NCBI GenBank assembly: GCA_017457955.1
Contig: JAFTGL010000013.1
Coordinates: 1-64,000, forward strand
DNA length: 64,000 nucleotides
DNA from: Ruminococcus sp.
GTDB lineage: Bacteria > Bacillota > Clostridia > Oscillospirales > Acutalibacteraceae
Direction of reading: 5' to 3'
The notes below the pieces were generated by a model. That model saw only the letters and a list, made by a program, of their open reading frames with translations. It was not told the DNA's origin and searched no databases. This document shows, piece after piece, positions 49,492-57,544 of the stretch (position 1 is its first letter; the number at the start of each line of letters is the position of its first letter). The position numbers and the translations under genes were made by a program.

Positions 49492-49520
49492 CATAGCAAC
49501 CGCCGCGTGCGGTTGCTATG
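49492..49520 (+). terminator. Stem-loop between binding protein and permease, operon 2
   Basis: Perfect 12-bp stem CATAGCAACCGC (49492-49503) with GCGGTTGCTATG (49509-49520), five-base loop, no T tract. Same position as the stem-loop in operon 1; likely an mRNA stabiliser or partial terminator. Confidence 0.65.
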
Positions 49521-49540
49521 GTATTTAAAGGAATATTACT

Positions 49541-50272
49541 ATGCAGAGTTTTTTTGAGAGTATCGCGGCGAGCTTTACGCGGACTTTTATCACCGACGAC
49601 AGATGGCTGCAGCTGTTGAAAGGCTTGGGAACAAGCTTGGAGATCACTTTTTTTGCCGCGCTGCTGGGCATCGCGCTCGGATTTTTGGTAGCGGTGGTCC
49701 GTTCCAGCCATGACAAAACGCTTGCGGGAAAAAAGTGTATCAGGTTCAGTGATTACTTGTTGAAGTTCTTCAACGGGATATGTAATATCTATATTACCGT
49801 TATACGCGGCACACCTGTCGTCATCCAGCTGATGATCATGTATTACATCATCTTAGCCTCTTCCAGAAACGGTTTGATCTCAGCCATCCTTGCGTTCGGC
49901 ATCAATTCCGGCGCGTACGTCGCCGAGATCGTTCGCGGCGGCATTATGTCGATCGATAACGGTCAGTTCGAGGCAAGCCGTTCCATCGGCTTTGACTATA
50001 AAAGCACGATGGTTTTTGTGATTCTTCCGCAGGCGCTGAAGAATGTTCTGCCCGCGCTTGGCAACGAGTTCATCGTACTGCTGAAAGAGACCTCGGTAGC
50101 CGGTTATGTCGCGATCCAGGATCTGACCTATATCGGCAATCTGATCCGCTCGCGTACGTATGAGGCGTTTTTCCCTCTGATCACGATTGCGCTGATCTAC
50201 CTTGCAATCGTAATGGTACTGTCCTACCTGCTAAGAAAGCTGGAAAGGAGGCTCAGCAAGAGTGAAAGATAA
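49541..50272 (+). CDS. Amino acid ABC transporter permease 2
   Basis: A 243-residue HisM/GlnP-type permease: '[31 protein letters not shown]', '[19 protein letters not shown]' and the ATPase-contact loop '[66 protein letters not shown]'-type region, with about five membrane helices. AAAGGA lies before ATG 49541. It overlaps the ATPase gene by 11 bases. Confidence 0.94.
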   Translation: MQSFFESIAASFTRTFITDDRWLQLLKGLGTSLEITFFAALLGIALGFLVAVVRSSHDKTLAGKKCIRFSDYLLKFFNGICNIYITVIRGTPVVIQLMIMYYIILASSRNGLISAILAFGINSGAYVAEIVRGGIMSIDNGQFEASRSIGFDYKSTMVFVILPQALKNVLPALGNEFIVLLKETSVAGYVAIQDLTYIGNLIRSRTYEAFFPLITIALIYLAIVMVLSYLLRKLERRLSKSER

Positions 50273-51005
50273 ATTACTGATCAAAGTCACCGATCTGAAA
50301 AAACACTTTCGCGAGGGTACCATCCACGCGCTGGACGGCGTCAGCATGGAGATCAGTCGCGGCGAGGTCATCGTTATCATCGGACCCTCCGGCTCCGGCA
50401 AATCTACCTTTCTGCGGTCGCTGAACCTGCTCGAAGAACCGACTTCCGGAGAGATCCTCTTCGAAGGTGTGAATATCACGGATCCGCATGTCAACATCAA
50501 TAAGCACCGCCAGAAGATGGGCATGGTGTTCCAGCACTTCAACCTTTTCCCGAATATGACGGTACTGCGCAATATGACCCTCGGTCCGCAGAAGCTGCTG
50601 AAAAAGTCGAAAGCCGAAGCGGAAGCGAAGGCGCGCGAGCTCCTCGAGCGCGTCGGACTCTCCGACAGAGCGGACGCATATCCGTCCCAGCTCTCGGGCG
50701 GTCAGAAGCAGCGTATCGCCATCGTGCGCGCACTGTGCATGGAGCCTGACGTCATGCTCTTTGACGAGCCGACCTCCGCTCTCGACCCCGAGATGGTCGG
50801 CGAGGTACTGGACGTCATGAAGGAGCTTGCCCGCGAGGGAATGACCATGGCGGTCGTTACCCACGAGATGGGCTTTGCCCGCGAGGTCGGTTCCCGCGTC
50901 GTCTTTATGGACAGCGGAAAGATCGTCGAAGAGGGCACGCCCTCCGAGATCTTCGACAACCCGCAGAGCGACCGACTCAAGAACTTCTTGGCAAAAGTTC
51001 TGTAA
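50262..51005 (+). CDS. Amino acid ABC transporter ATP-binding protein 2
   Basis: A 247-residue GlnQ-type ATPase starting at GTG 50262 inside the permease end. Walker A 'GPSGSGKST', Q loop '[11 protein letters not shown]', signature '[16 protein letters not shown]', Walker B '[15 protein letters not shown]', switch His in '[21 protein letters not shown]'. Complete. Last gene of operon 2, with a terminator after it. Confidence 0.96.
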   Translation: MKDKLLIKVTDLKKHFREGTIHALDGVSMEISRGEVIVIIGPSGSGKSTFLRSLNLLEEPTSGEILFEGVNITDPHVNINKHRQKMGMVFQHFNLFPNMTVLRNMTLGPQKLLKKSKAEAEAKARELLERVGLSDRADAYPSQLSGGQKQRIAIVRALCMEPDVMLFDEPTSALDPEMVGEVLDVMKELAREGMTMAVVTHEMGFAREVGSRVVFMDSGKIVEEGTPSEIFDNPQSDRLKNFLAKVL

Positions 51006-51024
51006 AAGAATGATAACAACTCAG

Positions 51025-51050
51025 AACCCACGGGAGACCGTGGGTTTTCT
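51025..51050 (+). terminator. Terminator of ABC operon 2
   Basis: Perfect 9-bp stem AACCCACGG (51025-51033) with CCGTGGGTT (51038-51046), GAGA loop, then TTCTTCT. Confidence 0.85.
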
Positions 51051-51125
51051 TCTGGAGATAACCGTTGACAGATAAGTCATGTGCATTATTTTGCTTGATT
51101 TATATTCCGAATTATGGTATACTAG

Positions 51126-51399
51126 GGTGTCTTTAGCCGAACCACAATCGGTTTTTTGCGGCATATTTGCGCCTGCTCTTTGTTAAAATCCTCGCGAACC
51201 CGGCAGGGTTCGCTGCGGTTTTGCCGCGATCAGACCCAAATCTGCTCGCCAAAAACTGCTTCGCACCGAGAAAGAGATAATTTTCGAGGATTTTTCGGTG
51301 CAGAGGAGGAGTAACCCTCGACGGGTTGCGATCGACGATAAGCCGTAAAAAGACCGAAAATTACTCTTTATCGGCGGTTGTGGTTCGGCTAAAGTCACC
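51126..51399. repeat. Complete ~274-bp foldback (MITE-like) element, copy B
   Basis: This fills most of the gene-free gap 51006-51440. Terminal inverted repeats of 25 bp (51126-51150 and 51375-51399, two mismatches) read GGTG(T/A)CTTTAGCCGAACC. Inside lie a perfect GCGAACCC-GGCA-GGGTTCGC hairpin (near 51193-51212) and an inner inverted pair around ATAATTTTCG/CGAAAATTA. Bases 51205-51400 repeat window bases 1-196. No ORF of transposase type. It ends about 40 bp before the start of the HTH gene. Confidence 0.88.
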
Positions 51400-51440
51400 C
51401 CAACCGATTGAAAAATTCACCAAGTATTGGAGTATATAGA

Positions 51441-52034
51441 ATGGATGAAATGAAAAAAATCGCGGCTGAGAATATCACAAAGCTGCGTGTTTCGCTGAAT
51501 ATGACTCAGGCACAGCTCGGCGAGCAGCTCAACTACTCCGACAAAAGCGTGTCGAAGTGGGAGAGAGGCGAGTCGATCCCCGACGTCTTTGTCCTGAAGC
51601 AGATCGCTGACCTCGCGGGAGTGACGGTGGATTACATCATCACCCCCCACAACCCCGATGAAGAGGTCAAGGTCGAGAAGAAGGTGCACCGTTACAGCCG
51701 CCGCTTCATCACGCTGACGGTTTTAGCGGGTATCTGGGCGCTGGCTGTTCTGATCTTTGTCATCTTGTGGCTGACGGGTATCATCAGCTGGCTGGTGTTT
51801 ATCTACGCGATCCCTGTTTCACTGATCACCCTCCTGGTGCTCAACTCGGTCTGGGGCGACCGCACGTGGAACCTGTACATCGTCTCGGGTATCGTATGGG
51901 GGATCATCTGCTCCATCTATCTGTCCGCCTTGCAGTTTAACTGGTGGCAGCTGTTCCTGCTGGGTATCCCTGCCCAGATCATTATTATCTTTGCCTTCTC
52001 GATCAAGAACAGACCGAAAAAAGGCAGTAAATAA
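51441..52034 (+). CDS. HTH (Xre-type) regulator with membrane domain
   Basis: A 197-residue protein. Residues ~8-65 are a Cro/C1-type helix-turn-helix ('ITKLRVSLNMTQAQLGEQLNYSDKSVSKWERGESIPDVFVLKQIADLAGVTVDYI'). After a charged linker come four membrane helices (~95-190) and a basic tail. This HTH-plus-membrane layout is common in Firmicutes; the membrane part may sense envelope or small molecules. ATG 51441 follows TTGGAG. Targets unknown. A terminator hairpin follows. Confidence 0.85.
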   Translation: MDEMKKIAAENITKLRVSLNMTQAQLGEQLNYSDKSVSKWERGESIPDVFVLKQIADLAGVTVDYIITPHNPDEEVKVEKKVHRYSRRFITLTVLAGIWALAVLIFVILWLTGIISWLVFIYAIPVSLITLLVLNSVWGDRTWNLYIVSGIVWGIICSIYLSALQFNWWQLFLLGIPAQIIIIFAFSIKNRPKKGSK

Positions 52035-52049
52035 CTGAACTTCTACTGT

Positions 52050-52088
52050 GAGTAGAGTCGTCCGCGGGACGCTCTACTCCTTTCTTTT
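52050..52088 (+). terminator. Terminator of the HTH membrane gene
   Basis: GAGTAGAG (52050-52057) with CTCTACTC (52072-52079), extended by inner pairs, then CTTTCTTTTT. Confidence 0.8.
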
Positions 52089-52262
52089 TGCCCGTAGAAT
52101 GGCGCTTTGATAACTGTAGAACCGATCGGGGGCAGAATAGATTGCCATTTGACAAAGACGGTGTAAAATGATAGGTGTAGAAATTTGGAGGGTATTGTGT
52201 GACCGCGATCCGTGCGGTCAATGAGCCTTTGTGCCTTCCCGTTATTTTGAGGAGTGATTTTC

Positions 52263-53153
52263 ATGAGTTATATTATCAGCACCTGTACGACTGCCGATAT
52301 GACCCCTGAGATGTTCGAGAAGCTCGACGTCCGCTATATCGGCTTCCACTTTGTGGTCAACGGCAAGTCCTATACCGACGACCTCTATACCGAAATGAGC
52401 GCTAAGGAATTTTACGGACACATCCGTGACGGCGCCGATACCTCGACCTCGCAGGTATCTGTCGGCGAGTATGTCGACTATTTCCGCGAGCTGCTGCTCG
52501 AGGGCAAGGACATCCTGCACGCCTGCCTGTCCTCAGGTATCTCCAACACTGTCCAGAGCGCGACCGCCGCGGCGAATATGCTCAAGTCCGAGTTCCCCGA
52601 CAGAAAGATCTATATCGTCGACTCCCTGTGCGCTTCCTCCGGCGCGGGTCTGTATGTGACCCTGCTGTCTCAGAAGCGGAGTGAGGGCATGGATATCGAC
52701 AGCCTGTATCAGTGGGCGCTCGATAACCAGCAGCTGGTTCAGCACTGGTTCTGCTCTACCGACCTGACCTACTACATCAAGGGCGGCAGAGTCTCCAAGG
52801 TCAGCGGTATCCTCGGCGGTATCTTCGAGATCTGCCCGCTGCTGTGCGTCAGCCCCGAGGGCAAACTGAAGGTCATCTCCAAGGTGCGCACCAAGAAGAA
52901 GGTCCTGACCGCTCTGGTCGATAAGATGGAACAGTACGCCGAGGGCGGCAGGAAGTACAACGGCCTGTGCTATATCTCCAACTCCGACTGCCTCGAGGAC
53001 GCCGAGTTTGTACGCGATCTGGTGCTCAGCCGCTTCAAGCACGTCAAGGAGGTCCCGATCTTTGACATCGGCACCACCATCGGCTGTCATACCGGCACGG
53101 GCACGGTCGCGCTGTTCTTCACGAGCAGTGACGAAAGAGAGGATTCACGATGA
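52263..53153 (+). CDS. DegV family (fatty-acid-binding) protein
   Basis: A 296-residue cytoplasmic protein. 'YIISTCTTADMTPEMFEKLDVRYIGFHFVVNGKSYTDDL', 'TSTSQVSVGEYVDYFRELL', 'ILHACLSSGISNTVQSA', 'VDSLCASSGAGLYV', 'YIKGGRVSKVSG' and the end 'IFDIGTTIGCHTGTGTVALFF' match DegV/FakB proteins, which bind a fatty acid for phosphorylation by FakA. FakA is not in this window. ATG 52263 follows GAGGAG. It overlaps the hemolysin III gene by four bases. Confidence 0.93.
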   Translation: MSYIISTCTTADMTPEMFEKLDVRYIGFHFVVNGKSYTDDLYTEMSAKEFYGHIRDGADTSTSQVSVGEYVDYFRELLLEGKDILHACLSSGISNTVQSATAAANMLKSEFPDRKIYIVDSLCASSGAGLYVTLLSQKRSEGMDIDSLYQWALDNQQLVQHWFCSTDLTYYIKGGRVSKVSGILGGIFEICPLLCVSPEGKLKVISKVRTKKKVLTALVDKMEQYAEGGRKYNGLCYISNSDCLEDAEFVRDLVLSRFKHVKEVPIFDIGTTIGCHTGTGTVALFFTSSDEREDSR

Positions 53154-53854
53154 ACGCCGTTCAGGCGCTGTCAGGTGACCTCAGAGCCGAAAGGCATAAG
53201 TTCAGAACACAGCTTCCCGATTACACCCGCGGTGAGGAGATCACCAATATGATCACCCACATCGTCGGCGCGGCATTCGCCGTTGCGGCGATCCCGCTGC
53301 TGGTGATCGTCGCGGCAATGCACGGCAACCCGTGGGCGGTGGTATCCGGCGCGATCTACGGCACGACGCTGCTGATCATGTTCACGGTATCGAGCGTATA
53401 CCACGGCTTGCATATCGGCAACGCGAAGCGCGTCATGCGCGTGATCGACCACTGCGACATCTACTTTTTGATAGCAGGAACCTATACGCCGATATTGCTG
53501 GCGGCGATCCGACCGATCAACCCCGCGATGGCATGGACGGTTTTCGGTGTGGAATGGGCGCTGGCGGCGACGGCGGTGACGCTGAACGCGATCGACCTCA
53601 AGCGGTTTGAGAAGGTCTCTATGGTCTGTTATATCGGCATGGGCTGGTGCGTTGTAGCGGTTCTGCAGGTGACGATACAGGCGATGACGATGAGCGGCTT
53701 TATGCTGCTGCTGTTCGGCGGTATCGCGTATACCATCGGCGCGGTGCTCTACGGTATCGGCAAGCGGGTACGCTATATGCACTCTGTTTTCCATGTTTTT
53801 GTTCTGCTGGGCAGTGTGCTCCAGTTCTTTGCGATCATCTATTACGTTATGTAA
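53150..53854 (+). CDS. Hemolysin III / PAQR-family membrane protein
   Basis: A 234-residue protein with seven membrane helices. PAQR signatures: 'EEITNMITHIVGAAFAV', 'FTVSSVYHGLHIG', 'IDHCDIYFLIAGTYTPI', and near the end 'MHSVFHVFVLLGSVLQFF' (three His residues of the presumed zinc site). The family includes bacterial YqfA/hemolysin III, with a suggested role in lipid or membrane homeostasis; pore activity is not assured. Coupled to degV by ATGA overlap, which supports a shared lipid-related task. Confidence 0.92.
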   Translation: MNAVQALSGDLRAERHKFRTQLPDYTRGEEITNMITHIVGAAFAVAAIPLLVIVAAMHGNPWAVVSGAIYGTTLLIMFTVSSVYHGLHIGNAKRVMRVIDHCDIYFLIAGTYTPILLAAIRPINPAMAWTVFGVEWALAATAVTLNAIDLKRFEKVSMVCYIGMGWCVVAVLQVTIQAMTMSGFMLLLFGGIAYTIGAVLYGIGKRVRYMHSVFHVFVLLGSVLQFFAIIYYVM

Positions 53855-53869
53855 AATGAGTTTGAAAAT

Positions 53870-53901
53870 AACCGGCGCGGTTTTGACTGCGTCGGTTTCT
53901 T
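53870..53901 (+). terminator. Terminator of the degV operon
   Basis: AACCGGCGC (53870-53878) with GCGTCGGTT (53889-53897), one mismatch, then TCTTTT. Confidence 0.7.
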
Positions 53902-53957
53902 TTATGTGATAATCCATCCTTCCCCGACATATACTTTTTGTAAAAAGATATTGGGAA

Positions 53958-54632
53958 GTGGTAAAGCTGATTTTGAAGCTGACGTCGTTTGTGCTGGTGT
54001 TCTTACTGCTGGCATGCACGATCACGGCGATTTCCGCGGCGATGTACGAGCCGTCCGCGGCGCCGTTAAAGGAGGATATCCCAACAGAAGAATCATTGAC
54101 TCCCGCAGAGCTCCCGACACAGCCCCCGCCCACAGAGCCGAAGCTTGCGGTGGTATGGGAGCACCCTGAGGCCGCGTCTGCCTACACGCCGCGTGTAAAT
54201 GCTCCCGATGAGGACGATCCGCGCTACTATTCCGACGACAATATCTTCTATGCCGCCGATTACGGTATGCCGAACTGCACCTGTTACGCGTGGGGCAGGG
54301 CGTATGAGATCACGGGAGAAAAGCCCGAGCTGTCGCCCTACGACGCCTGCACGTGGTATGATTATAACGCGGAGAATGAGATCTACGATTACGGCGATAC
54401 CCCGCGACAGGGCGCGATCGCGTGCTGGGCATATTCCGACGGAGGCTCGGGGCATGTCGCGGTGGTGGAGGATGTGGATGACGATACAGTGCTCCTTTCC
54501 AACTCCGCCTACAGCGGGACGGAATTCTACATGGACACCGTCCCTGCCGACGATCCGTCCGCGGGGCGTGACGGGTGGATCTTTCAGGGGTATATCTATG
54601 TGGGCGAAGAAAACAGCGGAACTGCCGTCTAA
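53958..54632 (+). CDS. Secreted CHAP-domain amidase
   Basis: A 224-residue exported protein starting at GTG 53958. The signal/anchor segment (~1-28) is followed by a Pro/Glu/Thr stalk (~30-62) and a CHAP domain (~85-220): catalytic Cys in 'NCTCYAWGRAYEITG', His in 'GSGHVAVVEDV', Asn in 'LLSNSAYSG'. It should cut peptidoglycan, for example in remodelling or separation. The ribosome site is weak. The gene's last base overlaps the start of foldback repeat copy 3. Confidence 0.83.
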   Translation: MVKLILKLTSFVLVFLLLACTITAISAAMYEPSAAPLKEDIPTEESLTPAELPTQPPPTEPKLAVVWEHPEAASAYTPRVNAPDEDDPRYYSDDNIFYAADYGMPNCTCYAWGRAYEITGEKPELSPYDACTWYDYNAENEIYDYGDTPRQGAIACWAYSDGGSGHVAVVEDVDDDTVLLSNSAYSGTEFYMDTVPADDPSAGRDGWIFQGYIYVGEENSGTAV

Positions 54633-54790
54633 TACTAATATCCAATAAAAGTCTTTTAACATCTATTGCGGAAAATTCCGTATAACTTTGTTGTCGAGCT
54701 TGACAGGCGCCAGCCTGCCTACGCTCTCCGCCTCGTTCTACGAAATTTTCCGCTAATATCTGTATTAAAGCTTTTATTGAATATTAGTAT
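54632..54790. repeat. 159-bp foldback repeat, copy 3
   Basis: Ends ATACTAATATCCAATAAAAG (54632-54651) and its complement with one mismatch (54771-54790). Inner hairpin CAGGC-GCCA-GCCTG. It lies between convergent genes and begins at the stop codon of the CHAP gene. No T-rich terminator is otherwise seen here, so it may also end transcription. Confidence 0.88.
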
Positions 54791-54822
54791 AGCAGTTCCG
54801 CTGTTCTGATATCGCTATCGGT

Positions 54823-56466
54823 TCAGTCCATGTAAGCAAGACCGCGCTGCATGAAGGTGCAGTCGGTGATATCGACCTCGCCGTCGTTGTTGAAGTCCGC
54901 ATAGCGCAGTTGTTCATCATCTAATTCCGTCAGGCGGGAATGATAATACTGTGCGAGCGTAACATCAAGGATCGAAAAATCCTTGTCGCGGTCGACGTCG
55001 CCCGCTTTTTCATCGTTGCGGCATAGCGCCTTGATGACAAAGGTGCCGCCGATATCGTCGCTGAGCTTGTTTTTATAAAAATCCATCACGTCCATCGCGT
55101 TGGTGGTGTAGCCGATCAGGTAGCTTTGACCGCGCTGTGAGGTTGGCTTGAACAGATACTTGCCGCCCGAGGTCAGCCATTCGTCCGAGCCGATGGTGAT
55201 ACCGGTATCGCCGTTCTTTTCGATCTGTACGCCGATAGCGCCTTTTGTCTTTGGCGCGTCAAAGCCGTATATCTCGGCGCCGGTATATCCCTCATATTCG
55301 ACGGTACCCTTCGCGAGAAGCATCCACTGAGTTGTATCGGTCACGGGGGCGCCGCTGCTGTTCACGGGAATATAGTATATCGTGTACTTTGAACCCTGAG
55401 AAGTGGATTCAAAAACGACCTTATCGATGTTGTGATAGCCGTCCGAGAAATCAAAGACGTTGGCGTATGTCATCTTTGTCTGATTGGGTCTGAGCTGTTC
55501 GATATAACTGAATTCATAGGTGGAACCGTATTCTTCGTTCTGCTGCATTTTGCTGACGGCAGTCATCGGAGCGCTCGACGTGATGGCGTAGCTGGGACCG
55601 AAGCGGGAGTCGAAAAGATAGTAATCTTCATAGGAGATCCAGAAGTATCCTTTTTGGTTGCACCAGCCGGTGCCCCAGCTGTTTTTGCACAGCCACGCGC
55701 CGTCGGCGGTCGGCTGAGATTCGCTTTTGAAGTTCGTTTTGCTGTAGTTGTCATCCCATCCGACGATCTCTACGGCGTGACCGTTCAGCTGGCTGGTCGC
55801 AAGATCCGGCTGATTGCAGAAGTAGGCAGTTCCGTTGTCACTTTCGTTGAGGAAGGTTGAATAATGAAAATTTCCGATCACGCCGCCGTAGTTGTAGACG
55901 GCGGTCTTGACGGTGTCGCGGTCAGCCGCCTCGAGGTAGATAATGCCGTCGGCGATCCGATAGGGATAGACCGAGCCGCTTGACGCCGCGTAATCTTCAA
56001 TAGCTTTTTTGTCGTCAAAAACAGAGTCCGGCACACAGCCGTAAGAGGTCAGATAGCCCAGCGCGATATACGGGTAACCGGCTTGGTAGTAGTCGCGCTG
56101 CCAGCCTGTGTCGTCCTCGCGGGTACAGCCCCAGAAGTTCATGTGCATGGGGGATAGATGGAAGGAGCTGATTCGGTTTTTCAGCAGCAGTGATTCAAAG
56201 CTCGCTGTTGAGCTGTATGCCCAGCAGGTGTTGTAGTTTTGATTGCGTACAGGTGTGGTATATCCCAGCGCGGCGGAGTTGTAAGAGGATGGAAGGACTT
56301 CTTCCGGCTCCAGTGTTCCGCCGACCTCGGCATAATCCGCGGCGACGATCGCCGCTTCGATATTGGCGCCTGTCCCTGCTCTTTCGATCTCTGCCGCAGA
56401 GACCGCGGTGCACAGCGAAAGCAGGAGAGCACAGACGAGGATAGCCGAGATGATTTTTTGTTTCAT
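54823..56466 (-). CDS. Secreted papain-like cysteine protease with dockerin
   Basis: A 547-residue exported enzyme; ATG 56466 follows GGAGGT. Signal peptide ~1-24. A C1A (papain) domain runs ~55-290: oxyanion Gln and catalytic Cys in 'PVRNQNYNTCWAYSS', His in 'LNGHAVEIVGWDD', Asn in 'CKNSWGTGWCNQKGYFWISY'. A lectin-like beta domain follows (~310-470). The end is a type I dockerin ('GDVDRDKDFSILDVTLAQYY', 'DFNNDGEVDITDCTFMQRG') that should fix the protease to a cohesin scaffold. The first calcium loop deviates (DVDRDKDFSILD), so its calcium binding may be weaker. The target is unknown. Confidence 0.92.
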   Translation of the reverse strand: MKQKIISAILVCALLLSLCTAVSAAEIERAGTGANIEAAIVAADYAEVGGTLEPEEVLPSSYNSAALGYTTPVRNQNYNTCWAYSSTASFESLLLKNRISSFHLSPMHMNFWGCTREDDTGWQRDYYQAGYPYIALGYLTSYGCVPDSVFDDKKAIEDYAASSGSVYPYRIADGIIYLEAADRDTVKTAVYNYGGVIGNFHYSTFLNESDNGTAYFCNQPDLATSQLNGHAVEIVGWDDNYSKTNFKSESQPTADGAWLCKNSWGTGWCNQKGYFWISYEDYYLFDSRFGPSYAITSSAPMTAVSKMQQNEEYGSTYEFSYIEQLRPNQTKMTYANVFDFSDGYHNIDKVVFESTSQGSKYTIYYIPVNSSGAPVTDTTQWMLLAKGTVEYEGYTGAEIYGFDAPKTKGAIGVQIEKNGDTGITIGSDEWLTSGGKYLFKPTSQRGQSYLIGYTTNAMDVMDFYKNKLSDDIGGTFVIKALCRNDEKAGDVDRDKDFSILDVTLAQYYHSRLTELDDEQLRYADFNNDGEVDITDCTFMQRGLAYMD

Positions 56467-56527
56467 ATGGAAACCTCCGAAGAGTGATGGATTCTTAAAT
56501 ACTTTATACATAATTATACATCATAAT

Positions 56528-56556
56528 ATTAACATATCTTTACCTGAATGTAAACA
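56528..56556 (-). promoter_or_regulatory. Promoter of the dockerin protease gene
   Basis: On the minus strand TTTACA (56551-56556), 17 bp, TAATAT (56528-56533). Its -35 box overlaps the sporulation-type promoter of gpr on the other strand. Confidence 0.5.
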
Positions 56557-56576
56557 ATATCTTTGCGCATAATATT
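56547..56576 (+). promoter_or_regulatory. Forespore-type promoter of gpr
   Basis: TGAATG (56547-56552), 17 bp, CATAATA (56570-56576). This fits the sigma-G/sigma-F pattern (G-ATR, CAT--TA). gpr is a forespore gene in Bacillus, which supports the reading. The start codon is 30 bp downstream. Confidence 0.6.
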
Positions 56577-56605
56577 GGTATTATTTGCGAACAGGGGATG
56601 AGCGT

Positions 56606-57490
56606 ATGGAACGCAGGACCGACCTCGCCGTAGAAGAACGCGAACTGCTCGGCGAGGATATCAAGGGCGTCGATTACAGCGCGGAGGAGATAGACGGGCT
56701 GCCGATAGAACGCCTGCATATCGCGACCGAACGCGCTTCTCAGCTGCTCAAAAAGCCCGTCGGCAACTATGTGACGGCGCAGCTGCCGCCGCTGACGGAT
56801 AATATCCGCGACACCGACAACCGCGTTAAGGCGCTGTCGCGGGAGATACGGCGCTTGCTTCCCGTGAACGGTCTGGTGCTGGTGGCAGGACTGGGCAATA
56901 TCGAGATCACGCCTGACGCTCTGGGTCCGAAAGCCGCTTCCAAGGTGCTCGCGACCCGCCATATCCAGGGCGAGATCGCCCGCTCCACGGGACTTGACCG
57001 CCTGCGCGCTGTAGCGGTGATGAATACCGGTGTGACAGGACAGACGGGTATTGAGACGGGTGAGCTGCTGCAAGGCATTATCAAAAACATCCGTCCTTCC
57101 GCGATGATCGCGGTGGACGCGCTCGCTTCCCGCAGGCTCGAACGCCTCGGCTGTACGGTACAGATCTCCGATACCGGCATTTCTCCCGGCGCGGGGGTAG
57201 GGAACAGGCGGGTGCGTATCGATCAGGATACGATGGGGATCCCCGTGATCGCGATCGGCGTGCCGACCGTTGTAGACGCCTTGACGCTTGCGTTCGATTT
57301 GTTGGAGATCGATGATGAAAAGCAGGGGATGGAGCTGTCGAAAACCGTTTCCCCGCAGGGCAGGAGCATGGTCGTTACTCCCAAGGAGATCGACCTGCTC
57401 GTTACCCGCGCCGCTTCGCTGATCTCTCTGTCTGTCAATATGGCGCTCCACAGCGATATCGACACCGAGGATTTACTGAATCTGCTGTAA
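56606..57490 (+). CDS. gpr: Germination protease
   Basis: Cuts the small acid-soluble proteins off spore DNA at germination. The 294-residue zymogen starts 'RRTDLAVEERELL' (propeptide region). Core segments: 'VLVAGLGNIEITPDALGPKAASKVLATRHI', 'VMNTGVTGQTGIETGELLQGII', 'VDALASRRLERLGCTVQISDTGISPGAGVGNRR' and 'IPVIAIGVPTVVDA'. Somewhat shorter than the Bacillus enzyme (~370). ATG 56606 follows AGGGG; the longer frame upstream is ignored. spoIIP follows, as in Bacillus. Confidence 0.95.
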   Translation: MERRTDLAVEERELLGEDIKGVDYSAEEIDGLPIERLHIATERASQLLKKPVGNYVTAQLPPLTDNIRDTDNRVKALSREIRRLLPVNGLVLVAGLGNIEITPDALGPKAASKVLATRHIQGEIARSTGLDRLRAVAVMNTGVTGQTGIETGELLQGIIKNIRPSAMIAVDALASRRLERLGCTVQISDTGISPGAGVGNRRVRIDQDTMGIPVIAIGVPTVVDALTLAFDLLEIDDEKQGMELSKTVSPQGRSMVVTPKEIDLLVTRAASLISLSVNMALHSDIDTEDLLNLL

Positions 57491-57544
57491 GGAATATCTT
57501 CTTCTCCCTCTGCATAAGATGAAACAAAAAGCGCAGGTGAGAGA

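Noticed and set aside
51126..51399. Insertion sequence
   Set aside because: No transposase frame is present; at 274 bp with inverted ends it is at most a non-autonomous element.
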